DNA of 64,000 bases from Cryobacterium breve (GTDB lineage: Bacteria > Actinomycetota > Actinomycetes > Actinomycetales > Microbacteriaceae): assembly GCF_027594785.1 (NCBI RefSeq), contig NZ_CP075584.1, positions 2,108,001 to 2,172,000 on the forward strand, read 5' to 3'. Shown piece by piece: positions 54,591 through 63,296 of this stretch. The translations under genes were made by a program, and so were the position numbers. The first letter of the stretch is position 1; every line of letters begins with the position of its first letter. The notes beneath the pieces were generated by a model. The model searched no databases. It was given only the letters and a program-made list of their open reading frames with translations, and was not told where the DNA came from.

Positions 54591-55607
54591 TCAGCGGCGG
54601 CGCGCGGCCGGGGTGAGCTCGGCCGCGCCGTAGCTGTTGTCGTCGGGGTTCAGGGTGACCCCGGGGGCCACGAGCTCGTCGATGCGGTCCAGCACCTCCG
54701 TCGGGAGCGTGACCTCCGCGGAGGGAAGCTGCGAGACGAGCTGCTCCATCGTGCGCGGGCCGATGATCGCCGCGGTGACTCCCGGGTGGTTGATCACGAA
54801 CGCGATCGCCAGCTCGATCAGGGTCAACCCGGCCTCGTCTGCGACCCGGGCAAGGGCGTCGACGACCTCGAGCTTCTGCTGGTTCGCAACACTCGTCATG
54901 TCGAAACGGGCGCTCGGTCGTGCCGCCGAGGTGGGCACGGGAGCGGCGTCCTTGCGCCACTTGCCGGAGAGCCACCCGCCGGCGAGCGGGCTGTACGTGA
55001 GGGTGCCCATGCCGTAGCGACGTGCCGTGGGAAGGACATCCTGCTCGATGCCGCGGACGAGGAGCGAATACGGCGGCTGTTCCGTGACGAACCGGGCGAG
55101 GTTCCGGTCGCGGGCCGCCACCTGCGCCTCCACGATCTGACTGCCGGAATACGACGACGAGCCGATGTAGCGGACCTTGCCCTGCCTGACCAGATCGGTC
55201 AGTGCGCCGAGCGTCTCTTCGACATCCATCGCGGCGCTCGGGCGGTGCACCTGGTAGAGGTCGAGGTAGTCAGTGCCCAGGCGCCGCAGCGAACCTTCGA
55301 CCGCCCGCATGATCCACTTCCGCGACCCGCCGCTCTGGTTCGGGCCTTTCCCCATCGGCATGAAGAATTTCGTGGCGAGGACGACATCGTCACGGCGTCC
55401 CGCGAGCGCCTTCCCGACGATCTCCTCGGATTCGCCCCCGGAGTAGACGTCGGCGGTGTCGACGAAGTTGATCCCGGCATCCAGGGCGTGGTGGATGACC
55501 CGGATCGAGTCGTCCACGTCCTGGTTGCCCCAGGGGCCGAACATCATCGTGCCGAGGCACAGGGGGCTCACTTCTACTCCGGTGCGTCCCAGGAGGCGGT
55601 AGTCCAT
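54591..55607 (-). CDS. Aldo/keto reductase
   Basis: 338 residues. Tetrad: Asp and Tyr in FVDTADVYSGGESE, Lys in VVLATKFFMPMG, His in LDLYQVHRPSAAMD. KVRYIGSSSYSGSQI and TEQPPYSLLVRGIEQDV are characteristic of the AKR11/12-like bacterial group. NADPH-dependent carbonyl reduction. It starts 36 bp downstream of an MmyB-type regulator on the same strand, which probably controls it. Confidence 0.9.
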   Translation of the reverse strand: MDYRLLGRTGVEVSPLCLGTMMFGPWGNQDVDDSIRVIHHALDAGINFVDTADVYSGGESEEIVGKALAGRRDDVVLATKFFMPMGKGPNQSGGSRKWIMRAVEGSLRRLGTDYLDLYQVHRPSAAMDVEETLGALTDLVRQGKVRYIGSSSYSGSQIVEAQVAARDRNLARFVTEQPPYSLLVRGIEQDVLPTARRYGMGTLTYSPLAGGWLSGKWRKDAAPVPTSAARPSARFDMTSVANQQKLEVVDALARVADEAGLTLIELAIAFVINHPGVTAAIIGPRTMEQLVSQLPSAEVTLPTEVLDRIDELVAPGVTLNPDDNSYGAAELTPAARRR

Positions 55608-55642
55608 CAGGTTCTTCCTTTCATCGGCCGGCCGGGTGCTGC

Positions 55643-56530
55643 TCAGCCCGCGTGGTGCTCATCGATCGACAGGGCGCGCGATTCCCGCGCCTCCGTCGCA
55701 GCCCAGCTCGCCAGGAGACCGAGGGCGTCTGCGGACTTCGAGCCAGGCTCGGCGCCGTACACGAGCAGGGTGAGGCCCTCGTCCGCCACGAGTTGCATGG
55801 CCTCGTACGTGAGTTCGAGGTCGCCGACCACGGGGTGGTGCAACCGCTTTTCCCCGGACGTGTGCTGATAGACATCGTGGGCGGCCCAGCGGATGCGGAA
55901 CTCCTCGCTTCTCGTCGAAAGCTCCCCGATCAGGTCGGTCAGGCCCCGGTCATAGGGGTTCTTGCCTGCTTCCGCCCGGAGCGTTGCGACTGTGCCGGAA
56001 GCGATCAGGTTCCAGTCGGGCCAGAAGTCGGCCGCTCGGGGATCGAGGAACGCGAACCGCGCGGTGTTGGGAGGCGTCAGCGGGCCATCGAAAACCGGCG
56101 CGTACAACGCGCGTCCCAGAGTGTTGGTCGCGAGAATGTCCATCCGCCCGTTGCGCAGCCACGCGGGTGCGGCGATCGAATCCAGCAACCTGATGACGCC
56201 AGGGCGGACCCGGCTGACGGCTGGTCGCCGCCTGGTTCCCACGGAGGCGTTGGCCGTCCGTGCCAGGTCGAACAGGTGCGCCCGCTCGGTTTCATCGAGC
56301 TGAACAGCGCGCACGAGGGCCTCGAGGACACCCTCTGAGACGCCACCGAGGTTGCCGCGTTCGACCCGCACGTAATAGTCGACACTCACTCCGGCGAGCA
56401 TCGCGACCTCTTCGCGGCGGAGTCCGGCGACTCGCCTCTTCCCACCGAAGTCAGGCAGCCCGGCCTGTTCTGGCGTGATGCGTGCCCTCCGCGTCACCAG
56501 GAAGTCACGGATTTCGGTCTTGTTGTCCAC
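55643..56530 (-). CDS. XRE family regulator with MmyB-like C-terminal domain
   Basis: 295 residues from a GTG start. The HTH is KRRVAGLRREEVAMLAGVSV then DYYVRVERGN, diagnostic for MmyB-type actinobacterial regulators; the C-terminal ligand-binding domain contains AAPAWLRNGRMDILATNTLG and FAFLDPRAADFWPDW. MmyB domains bind fatty-acid-like ligands. These regulators usually control an adjacent oxidoreductase, here the aldo/keto reductase directly downstream. Confidence 0.92.
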   Translation of the reverse strand: MDNKTEIRDFLVTRRARITPEQAGLPDFGGKRRVAGLRREEVAMLAGVSVDYYVRVERGNLGGVSEGVLEALVRAVQLDETERAHLFDLARTANASVGTRRRPAVSRVRPGVIRLLDSIAAPAWLRNGRMDILATNTLGRALYAPVFDGPLTPPNTARFAFLDPRAADFWPDWNLIASGTVATLRAEAGKNPYDRGLTDLIGELSTRSEEFRIRWAAHDVYQHTSGEKRLHHPVVGDLELTYEAMQLVADEGLTLLVYGAEPGSKSADALGLLASWAATEARESRALSIDEHHAG

Positions 56531-56700
56531 GACAAAACGGTACGTCAGAATCCGTGGAGGGTGGGAGGTCCTGCCAGTACCCGGAACGAGAGGGCCTCTC
56601 CACCAGGCGGCGCCGGCACGGTCGGGCTCGCGGGACGACAATCCTGGTGAGGCACGGCATCGGCCGGGTAGCATCGTGAATCGACAGTCAGGGAGTGCGC

Positions 56701-57129
56701 ATGACCGATGAACCCAGACCCTTCGAGGTCCACGAATCGGGGGCTTTGTTCCACGGCACGAAGGCAGACCTGGCAGTGGGCGACCTGCTGGTGCCGGGGC
56801 GTGGATCCAACTTCGAGGCCGGACGAACCACGAATTACGTCTATCTGTCGGGAACCCTGGATGCCGCGACGGGGGGGGCCGAGCTCGCGGCCGGTGACGG
56901 CCGCGGCCGCATCTACATCGTCGAACCGACGGGCGCCCTCGAAGACGACCCCAATGTCACGGACAAGAAGTTCCCGGGGAACCCGACCCTGTCGTATCGC
57001 ACCCGGGAGCCGGTGACGATCGTCGGCGAGCTCGTGGACTGGACAGGACACTCCCCCGAACGGCTCAAGGCCATGCGCGACGGCCTCGCCGAGCTGAAGC
57101 GCCAGGGTCTCGCGGTCATCGACGACTAG
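56701..57129 (+). CDS. arr: NAD-dependent rifampin ADP-ribosyltransferase
   Basis: 142 residues, family length. YHGTKADL-like start appears as [18 protein letters not shown]; then [56 protein letters not shown] and [14 protein letters not shown], nearly colinear with mycobacterial Arr. The usual TWGAELA reads TGGAELA here. It inactivates rifamycins by ADP-ribosylation. Its position beside pgi and lack of mobile-element marks suggest a resident, intrinsic gene. Confidence 0.95.
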   Translation: MTDEPRPFEVHESGALFHGTKADLAVGDLLVPGRGSNFEAGRTTNYVYLSGTLDAATGGAELAAGDGRGRIYIVEPTGALEDDPNVTDKKFPGNPTLSYRTREPVTIVGELVDWTGHSPERLKAMRDGLAELKRQGLAVIDD

Positions 57130-57185
57130 CCGCGTCCGGAGACCCGCAACGGGTACGTCACCACGCGTGACGTACCCGTTCGGCG

Positions 57186-58915
57186 TCAGTTGCGCAGGCT
57201 CGAGGTACTTCGAAATCAGGGCCTTCGTCGACGAGTCCTGGGCGGCGAGAGCGTCCGCATCCCCGTCGACGGCAGGAGCGACCTGGAGCGCAAGCTGCTT
57301 TCCCAGTTCGACGCCCCACTGGTCGAACGAGTCGATGCCCCAGATCGTGCCTTCGGTGAACACGATGTGCTCATACAGCGCAATGAGCTGGCCGACGACG
57401 CTCGGCGTGAGGGCCGGCGCGAGGATCGACGTGGTCGGACGGTTCCCGCTGAAGGAGCGGGCCGGCACGACGGACTCGTCGGTGCCTTCTGCGCGCACCT
57501 CGGCGGCCGTCTTCCCGAAGGCGAGCGCCTTGGTCTGGGCGAAGAAGTTCGCCATGAACAGTCCATGGACGTCCTGTCCTGGCTCGACGGCGGCGCCGTC
57601 GCCCGTCTCGTCCTTCAGCGGGTGGGCGGGATTCGCGACCGCGATGAAGTCTGCGGGGACCAGGCGCGTGCCCTGGTGGATGAGCTGGTAGAACGCGTGC
57701 TGTCCGTTCGTTCCCGGTTCGCCCCAGAAGATCTCGCCGGTATCGGTCGTGACGGGGGTCCCGTCCCAGCGGACGCTCTTTCCGTTCGACTCCATCGTGA
57801 GCTGCTGGAGGTAGGCGGGGAAGCGGTGGAGGTACTGCGCGTACGGGAGCACCGCGTGACTCTGGGCCTTGAGGAAGTTGGAATACCAGACGTTGAGCAG
57901 GCCCATCAGGACGGGCACGTTCCGTTCGAGCGGCGCTGTGCGCATGTGCTCGTCGACAGTGTGGAAACCGGAGAGGAATGCGCGCCAGTTGTCCGGGCCG
58001 ATGGCGACGACCACGGACGTACCGATGGCGGAGTCGATCGAGAACCGGCCCCCGACCCAGTCCCAGAATCCGAACGCGTTCTCCGGGTCGATGCCGAATG
58101 CGGCGACCTTGTCGAGAGCGGTCGACACGGCGACGAAGTGCCTGGCGACGGCCGCGGCACGGGCGGCATCGGTGTCCTCGATCGCGCCGGAACCCAGCAG
58201 CTGGTTCCAGAGCCACTCGCGGGCCAGACGGGCGTTCGTGAGGGTCTCGAGGGTGCCGAACGTCTTCGACGCGACGATGAAGAGAGTGGTCTCCGGGTCG
58301 AGGTTCGCCGTCTTCTCGTAGACGTCGGTCGGGTCGATGTTGGAGACGAAGCGGCACTCGAGGCCCGCCTGCACGTACGGCTTCAACGCCTCGTAGACCA
58401 TGACGGGGCCGAGGTCGGAACCGCCGATCCCGATGTTGATGACGGTTTTAATGGATTTGCCTGTTATACCGGTCCATGCGCCGGACCGCACCTTGTCTGC
58501 GAACGCGTAGACCTTGTCGAGGGTGGCGTGAACGTCGGCGTCGATGTCCGCACCGTCGACGACGAAGCCGGTCGGCGGCACGAGGCCGACGCCGTCCTTC
58601 GGGCGGCGGAGCGCCGTGTGGAGAACCGCGCGGTCCTCGGTCACGTTGATGTGTTCACCGGCGATCATGGCCTGGAACCGGCCCGGGACGTCGACGTCTT
58701 TCGCGAGCCTGCACGAGGTGGGCGAGGATCTCGTCGGTCAGGAGATTCTTCGACAGGTCGACCGTGAGGTCGCCCGCCTGAAATGTGTAGCGACCGGCCC
58801 GTCCCGGGTCGGTGTCGAACCACTCGCGGAGATCGGGCGAAAATCCCTCGGCGATGCCGGCGAGCTGACTCCAGGCGTCGGTGGACGTGGGATCAACGGG
58901 GGCGAATTCGGTCAT
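57186..58915 (-). CDS. pgi: Glucose-6-phosphate isomerase
   Basis: The restored protein is 575 residues from ATG 58915. [20 protein letters not shown] and [13 protein letters not shown] (sugar-isomerase domains), the catalytic Glu region [12 protein letters not shown], and [14 protein letters not shown] are all present. It interconverts glucose-6-phosphate and fructose-6-phosphate in glycolysis. Two inserted bases break this housekeeping gene: GAGCCTG 58705-58711 (CAGGCTC on the coding strand; [19 protein letters not shown]) and CAGGCTC 57195-57201 (GAGCCTG on the coding strand), which destroys the natural end KYLELRN-stop at 57186-57188. The AGCT context of both supports sequence error rather than gene loss. 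Confidence 0.93.
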
Positions 58916-59148
58916 GGATTCCTCCTGGACAATGGATCGGCAAATCGCCCGCGACTCCCGCAATTCAGCGAGGCGGACCACTTACAACCCTATGACCGCG
59001 CCCGACGACCGTGGAACGCTTCTGCACGCCACCCGGCCGAGCTCTCCTCACGCACTCTCGACGCGCCACGCTGAGGCCGAAATGACGCATTCGCCCGGCC
59101 CGGCACTCACTCACCTGGTGGAAGGCGAGGATCTGTGCGTGCGGGCAT

Positions 59149-60592
59149 TCATGCCTGCCGCGACGGGCGGATGTTCTCCCCGGCTCCCGGCGAGAGGCGC
59201 CACGCCTCGACGACGGCGGGCACCGTGAGCAGCGCCAGGAGAAGAAATGCGACGCGGAAGGCCTCGCTTCCCGCGCCCAGCGCGCCGAGCGCATCCGCTC
59301 CGACAAGGGCGGACCCGGCGCGGAGGGCGATGGCGCCGCAGGCGATTCCAAATCCCGCGGCGAGTTGCTGCAGCGTGGAGGCCAGCGTATTGGCGGCTGT
59401 CATCTGCCCGTGCCCGACATCCGCGAAGGCGATGGTGTTGTACCCGGTGAAGCCGACCGAGCGCACGACCCCGCTGAAAACCATCAGGACCACGATGATC
59501 ACGACAGGCGTCTCGACGGTCAGGAGCGCGGCAAGCGCCATGCTGAGAGCGGCGCCGGTGGTGGCGGACAGGAGCACGCGCCGGAATCCGAACCGCCGCA
59601 GGAGCGGCGTGGTCACCGGCTTGATCGCCATGTTCCCCGCGAAGAGGGCGAGCACGAGCGAGCCGGCGAGCACGGGGGACCAGCCGAACGCGTCCTGGAA
59701 CAACAGCGGCAACAGGAACGGCACCGCACTGATCGTCAGCCGGAACATCCAGCCGCCGGCGTGGGCGACGCGGGAAGGTCTCGATGCGCAGGGCGTCGAG
59801 GTCGAGCAGCGGATGCCGGGCTCGCCTCAGGTGCCGCACGGCGAGCCCCCCGAGCGCCGCACCGGCCGACGCGAGAGCCAACAGCGCCGGCCAGTCCGGC
59901 ACCGGAGCGGACAGCAGCGACGCCGCCACGACGAGCGAACCGAGCGCCGAACAACTCAGCCACAGGCCGGCCCAGTCGAGGGCTGCCGGACTGACCGGCT
60001 CCTCCCCTGGCACCAGGACGCGCGCGGCGAGGAACGCGATGAGGCCGAGCGGAACGTTGATCAGGAAGATCCAGTGCCACGACGCATACGTCGTGATCAG
60101 GCCCCCGGCCAGGGGCGCGATGACGGGCGCGGCGAGCGCCGGCCAGGTGAGGAGCGCAATGGCGCGGATCAGGTCGCCCTTCGCGGTCACCCGCAGGACG
60201 GCGAGCCGGCCGACCGGAACCATCATGGCTCCGCCGGCACCCTGCAACACCCGGCTCAGGGTGAGCAGGAGCAGGCTGGGGCTCGCCGCGCACAGGATCG
60301 AGGCGACGGTGAAGACCGCGATCGCCGTGAGGAAGACCCTCCGAGCGCCGAAGCGGGCCGTGATCCATCCGCTCAGGGGAATGAGCACCGCGAGCGTGAG
60401 CAGGTAGGCGGTGATCGCAACGCCCACGTCGACGGATGCCACCCCGAACGCGCGCCCGATCTGGGGAGCGGCCGTGGTCAGGATCGTCCCGTCGAGGATC
60501 TCCATGAAGAAGGTCCCCGCGACGAGCAGCGCGATGTTCCGCTGGCGGCGAGCGCTCACCCCGCCGGAGCCGGGCAGTTCGATACCGGCCAC
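59149..60592 (-). CDS. MFS multidrug exporter, DHA2 (EmrB/QacA) family
   Basis: The restored protein is 480 residues, about 14 helices, from GTG 60592 behind AAGGAGG. Motifs: FFMEILDGTILTTAAPQIGR (helix 1 D1 motif), LSGWITARFGARRVFL (motif A), SRVLQGAGGAMMVPVGRL (motif C-like) and NVPLGLIAFL. It exports drugs or metabolites by proton antiport. One extra C at 59772-59774 (TTCCCGCG on the coding strand, read TTCCGCG) splits it; correction gives RIETFRVAHAGGWMFRLTIS. Divergent from a VOC pseudogene. Confidence 0.9.
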
Positions 60593-60740
60593 CGGCAGGT
60601 ACCTCCTTGTGCGAATGTGGGGTTGTCCCCAGCCATCATCCCAGTCCGGAACCACTGCTTGGCGACCGCACCATGCACCCAGCGAGGCGAAGACGGAATC
60701 GGATCTACCGGCAGGACCGGTTGCCTGACACGATCGAAGC

Positions 60741-60911
60741 ATGGCCTAGACCCCTGCATACGACAGTGCTGTGCCGAATCTCCCCTCAGGGGACTTCAAC
60801 AGAACCGAGACGTTCTACGCCGGGTTCGGTTTCAAGCGGCAGTTTCGTGACTCGTGGTGGATGACCCTGACCCGAGGTGCACTGCAGGCTCGAGTTTCTT
60901 CCAGCACGTGA
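60741..60911 (+). pseudogene. VOC/bleomycin-resistance-like gene remnant with nonsense codon 3
   Basis: ATGGCC is followed by TAG, then codons for TPAYDSAVPNLPSGDFNRTE and FYAGFGFKRQFRDSWWMTLT, the N-terminal half of bleomycin-resistance-type VOC proteins (usually MAxTPAYDxAVPNLPSRDF). At 60885-60891 CAGGCTC (read CAGCTC) would continue LQLEFFQHVNYW, then similarity ends as it meets the convergent SRPBCC gene. The early stop and the missing C-terminal half make this a true pseudogene even after correction of the AGCT insertion. Confidence 0.75.
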
Positions 60912-60912
60912 A

Positions 60913-61374
60913 CTACTGGGTGACACCCTCGAGTAGGATCGCGAGCTCGTCGAGTTCGAGGTCCCAGCCCTCTCGGTTCTGCTCAAGACGTTCGCGACGG
61001 TAGCGGGTGCCGCCGGGGAGTGTGTCGAAGCCCGATTCGATCACCGTGACATCCGTCCCTGTACCTGCATCGGCGATGTTGAAGCGCACGTGCGTCGAGT
61101 ACTCGGCGAGCGCTTCGGCGGGGATTCCCGACCAACGGAAGCCGAACGAGCAGTCGGGCACCACCTCGGTGATTTCGATCGGGAAGCTGCCGTAGTCATC
61201 CCAGTCGATGCTCCCAGCGGCACCGGGCTCGAGCGCGGCGAACCCCACAGTGTCTCCGAACCACTTGACCATCACCTCGGGGTCGGTCAGCGCCTTCCAG
61301 ACGTTCGCACGCGGAGCCTCGATGTGTACGGTGCGGGTCACGGTGTGGCCCTTGATTCTTGCGTGATCAGACAC
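60913..61374 (-). CDS. SRPBCC/AHSA1 domain protein
   Basis: 153 residues from GTG 61374 (AAGGAAACACC upstream). VTRTVHIEAPRANVWKALTD, VMVKWFGDTVGFAALEPGAA, RWSGIPAEALAEYSTHVRF and a C-terminal helix with GWDLELDELAILLEG form the START/SRPBCC lipid-binding fold of the Aha1 family. Small hydrophobic ligand binding is expected; the ligand is unknown. Convergent with the VOC remnant. Confidence 0.85.
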   Translation of the reverse strand: MSDHARIKGHTVTRTVHIEAPRANVWKALTDPEVMVKWFGDTVGFAALEPGAAGSIDWDDYGSFPIEITEVVPDCSFGFRWSGIPAEALAEYSTHVRFNIADAGTGTDVTVIESGFDTLPGGTRYRRERLEQNREGWDLELDELAILLEGVTQ

Positions 61375-61757
61375 GGTGTTTCCTTCACGTACGAGCCGAG
61401 CGCGACGGGGGCATTGCCCGTCGAGCGGCACGTCAACTGGTTTTGCAGACGCACCTCATCGAGCGTACCCATGATTGCGTGCCTGTTCGCGGGCGGGAGA
61501 CTCCGTGAACGCGAGTGGCAACGCATCAGAGGCCGGTCCGTGGGGCTCTCCGAAGCCCGGAGCGCATGGCTGCCGCACGAGCCCGATGATGATCTGGGAG
61601 AGGAAGTGGTATGCGTTGATGAACGGCATCGACCTCGCACTCCTCATAGAGGTGCAGGGAATCGCGCTTCGCTTTGACGCCGTTGCCACCATCCTGAATC
61701 AGGCTGCCACGTTCTCAACGTGTTGCCACAGTGTTGCCACGGGAGGATTTCGGCGAA
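61375..61757. other. Gene-free stretch beside the tRNA-Ser scar
   Basis: About 380 bp in which I see no convincing gene; several short open frames on both strands lack family motifs and ribosome sites. Near 61700-61740 there are close repeats of GTTGCCAC (CTGCCACG, GTTGCCACAG, GTTGCCACGG), which may be recombinase arm sites or degraded sequence next to the attachment site. Confidence 0.5.
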
Positions 61758-61800
61758 GAAAAAACCCCACATCCCCTGAAAGCACTGGGATGTAGGGGTG
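61758..61800 (-). terminator. Rho-independent terminator of a tRNA-Ser gene (now displaced)
   Basis: On the minus strand CCCCTACATCCC pairs with GGGATGTGGGG across a short loop and is followed by TTTTTTCTTC. It directly follows the tRNA-Ser 3' fragment in the same orientation, so it is the original terminator of that tRNA gene. Confidence 0.8.
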
Positions 61801-61808
61801 AAAAACTG

Positions 61809-61830
61809 CGGAGACGGTGGGATTTGAACT
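61809..61830 (-). tRNA. tRNA-Ser 3'-end fragment (attachment-site scar)
   Basis: The minus strand reads GTTCAAATCCCACCGTCTCC then GC, the T-loop, 3' T-stem and acceptor strand of a bacterial tRNA-Ser. The 5' T-stem that should pair with CCCAC is absent (TTAGA precedes), and no GGAGACG acceptor partner lies within the expected distance, so only the 3' end is present. This is the typical leftover when an element integrates into a tRNA gene and restores it at its other end. The stretch 61831-61977 holds no gene. Confidence 0.7.
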
Positions 61831-61977
61831 CTAATCGGACCCCAACGGCAGCTTGACGGAGGCCCAACTTCCGCGTAATTTCAACGTTTTTGGGTCACTT
61901 GGACACGGTCAGAATCAGCGTGATTTCTTTCAGATGTGGGCAAAATGTGGGCAGAGGCTGGCCTCCGTTTCACAATC

Positions 61978-62619
61978 TCATTGCTGGATGGCAACGGCTA
62001 TCTGTGAGGCCAGCTTGTGCAGGAACGTGACGTGGTCAAGGCCGCTCGTGGGCGTCATGCCCGGAGGCAGGTCGGTCATGAAGTCAAAGTGCCCGGCATT
62101 CTCCTCCGTGTGAATGTTCACCCTGGCGGGTGCTGACCGCAGGATCTCGAGCGTTGAAGCAGGAGTGATGGAATCCTTCGCCCCCACGAAAACGTCCGTG
62201 GGCGCCGTGACCTCCGCCAGTGCCCCAGGGGCTTGGAACCAGCCGACGGTCGGCGCGAGCAGCACCAGCCGCGTCACCCGTTCCTCGGCGTGAACCGGAA
62301 TCGGCTGACCGTCGCGATCCCAAGGATGAGCTCCGGCCAGGCACAGGGCCGCCCAACCGCCCACTGAGTGTCCAGCGGCGACCACCGGCAGATCGGTGCG
62401 CGCGTATTTCGAGAGAGCAGAAGCCATGCCATGCACCCGATCAAGAAGCTGTTCGGTCGTCACGGTCCGCGGGTCGAACCGCTCGTTCGTAGGTGCCAGT
62501 ACCGTGAATCCGATTACCGGGAGAGAGTGGAGCACAGTGCCGTACCGGCGAGGGTCGCCACCGGCGCCCGATCCGAACAGCAGTATTCCCTGAGCATCTG
62601 GCGCTTCGAGGATAAGCAT
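61978..62619 (-). CDS. Alpha/beta-hydrolase (PET-hydrolase/DLH-like)
   Basis: 213 residues. The nucleophile elbow is VVAAGHSVGGWAAL (G-H-S-x-G-G), the acid is in APTDVFVGAKDSITP and the His in EENAGHFDFMTDL. It is a short single-domain hydrolase with no signal peptide. Lower GC than the genes to the left, and it lies beyond the tRNA scar, so it may be part of an integrated element. Confidence 0.85.
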   Translation of the reverse strand: MLILEAPDAQGILLFGSGAGGDPRRYGTVLHSLPVIGFTVLAPTNERFDPRTVTTEQLLDRVHGMASALSKYARTDLPVVAAGHSVGGWAALCLAGAHPWDRDGQPIPVHAEERVTRLVLLAPTVGWFQAPGALAEVTAPTDVFVGAKDSITPASTLEILRSAPARVNIHTEENAGHFDFMTDLPPGMTPTSGLDHVTFLHKLASQIAVAIQQ

Positions 62620-62715
62620 CTACCTAACCTAGAACGCTTCACCTGCCGCCCGCGAACAGACCTTAAAGGCGACCCCCTTCGAGCCTTTGGGCCACCCCTT
62701 CCCGGAAGTGTGCGG

Positions 62716-63132
62716 TCAGGCCAAGTCCTCGAAGCTGTCCTCGCCGGGGCGCCAGACCATCCAAGCTTCGTCGTGGAATCCCCTGAACTCTGCGATCTCA
62801 ACGTAGACATCGTCTTTCTCAGGGTGAATCACAATGGCGCCAGTATCGAGGTCGATACGAATGCCCGCACCGGTGGATTCGCACGTCGACGTCACCGCGC
62901 AAGGGGTCAATCGGCGTACCGAATCTGCGTAGCCAAGGTCCTGCTCGTGCCAGAGGCGATCAGCTGTCTGGACGACCGGCCATACGTAGCAGTTCAGAGT
63001 GACCGGACCGGAACCGGGCCTTCCATCGAATCGCAACTGGACATAGGCGTTCAGTACGAACTCGACCGAATACATCCGATCACCAACCAGTCGCGACAGC
63101 AGTTCATTCGGAACGTAAGTCCCTGTCACCAT
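62716..63132 (-). CDS. Conserved hypothetical protein, DUF6188-like
   Basis: 138 residues from an internal ATG 63132 (an in-frame start lies nine codons upstream). LLSRLVGDRMYSVEFVLNAY, VQLRFDG and the closing EIAEFRGFHDEAWMVWRPGE resemble DUF6188 proteins of actinobacteria, beta-rich and without known function; several small proteins of this type are encoded on accessory elements. Lower GC than the left part of the window. Confidence 0.6.
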   Translation of the reverse strand: MVTGTYVPNELLSRLVGDRMYSVEFVLNAYVQLRFDGRPGSGPVTLNCYVWPVVQTADRLWHEQDLGYADSVRRLTPCAVTSTCESTGAGIRIDLDTGAIVIHPEKDDVYVEIAEFRGFHDEAWMVWRPGEDSFEDLA

Positions 63133-63296
63133 ATCTACTTGAGCCTCTCGTCGTTCCAACTATGGCGCAATGGTGGCAGTTTGCGTTGTCGCCGCATTGT
63201 CGCCGATCCGCCCGCAGGCCGGCCCTCTATTGGGACGGATTCTTGCCCAGCCAGCACAGACACCGGACATCGTGCTCGCGTTTCACAAAGGAACGG

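Noticed and set aside
57186-58915. Genuine pseudogenisation of pgi and other broken genes
   Set aside because: Domains on both sides of every break are fully conserved, with no other decay such as nonsense codons or missing motifs. Decay would not target the same motif repeatedly.
61475-61795. Short open frames around the tRNA scar
   Set aside because: They show no family motif or ribosome site and run through the terminator and repeated GTTGCCAC elements.
61809-61830. Complete tRNA-Ser gene
   Set aside because: Only the 3' T-loop/acceptor half is present; the 5' acceptor strand, D-arm, anticodon and 5' T-stem are missing on the minus strand.
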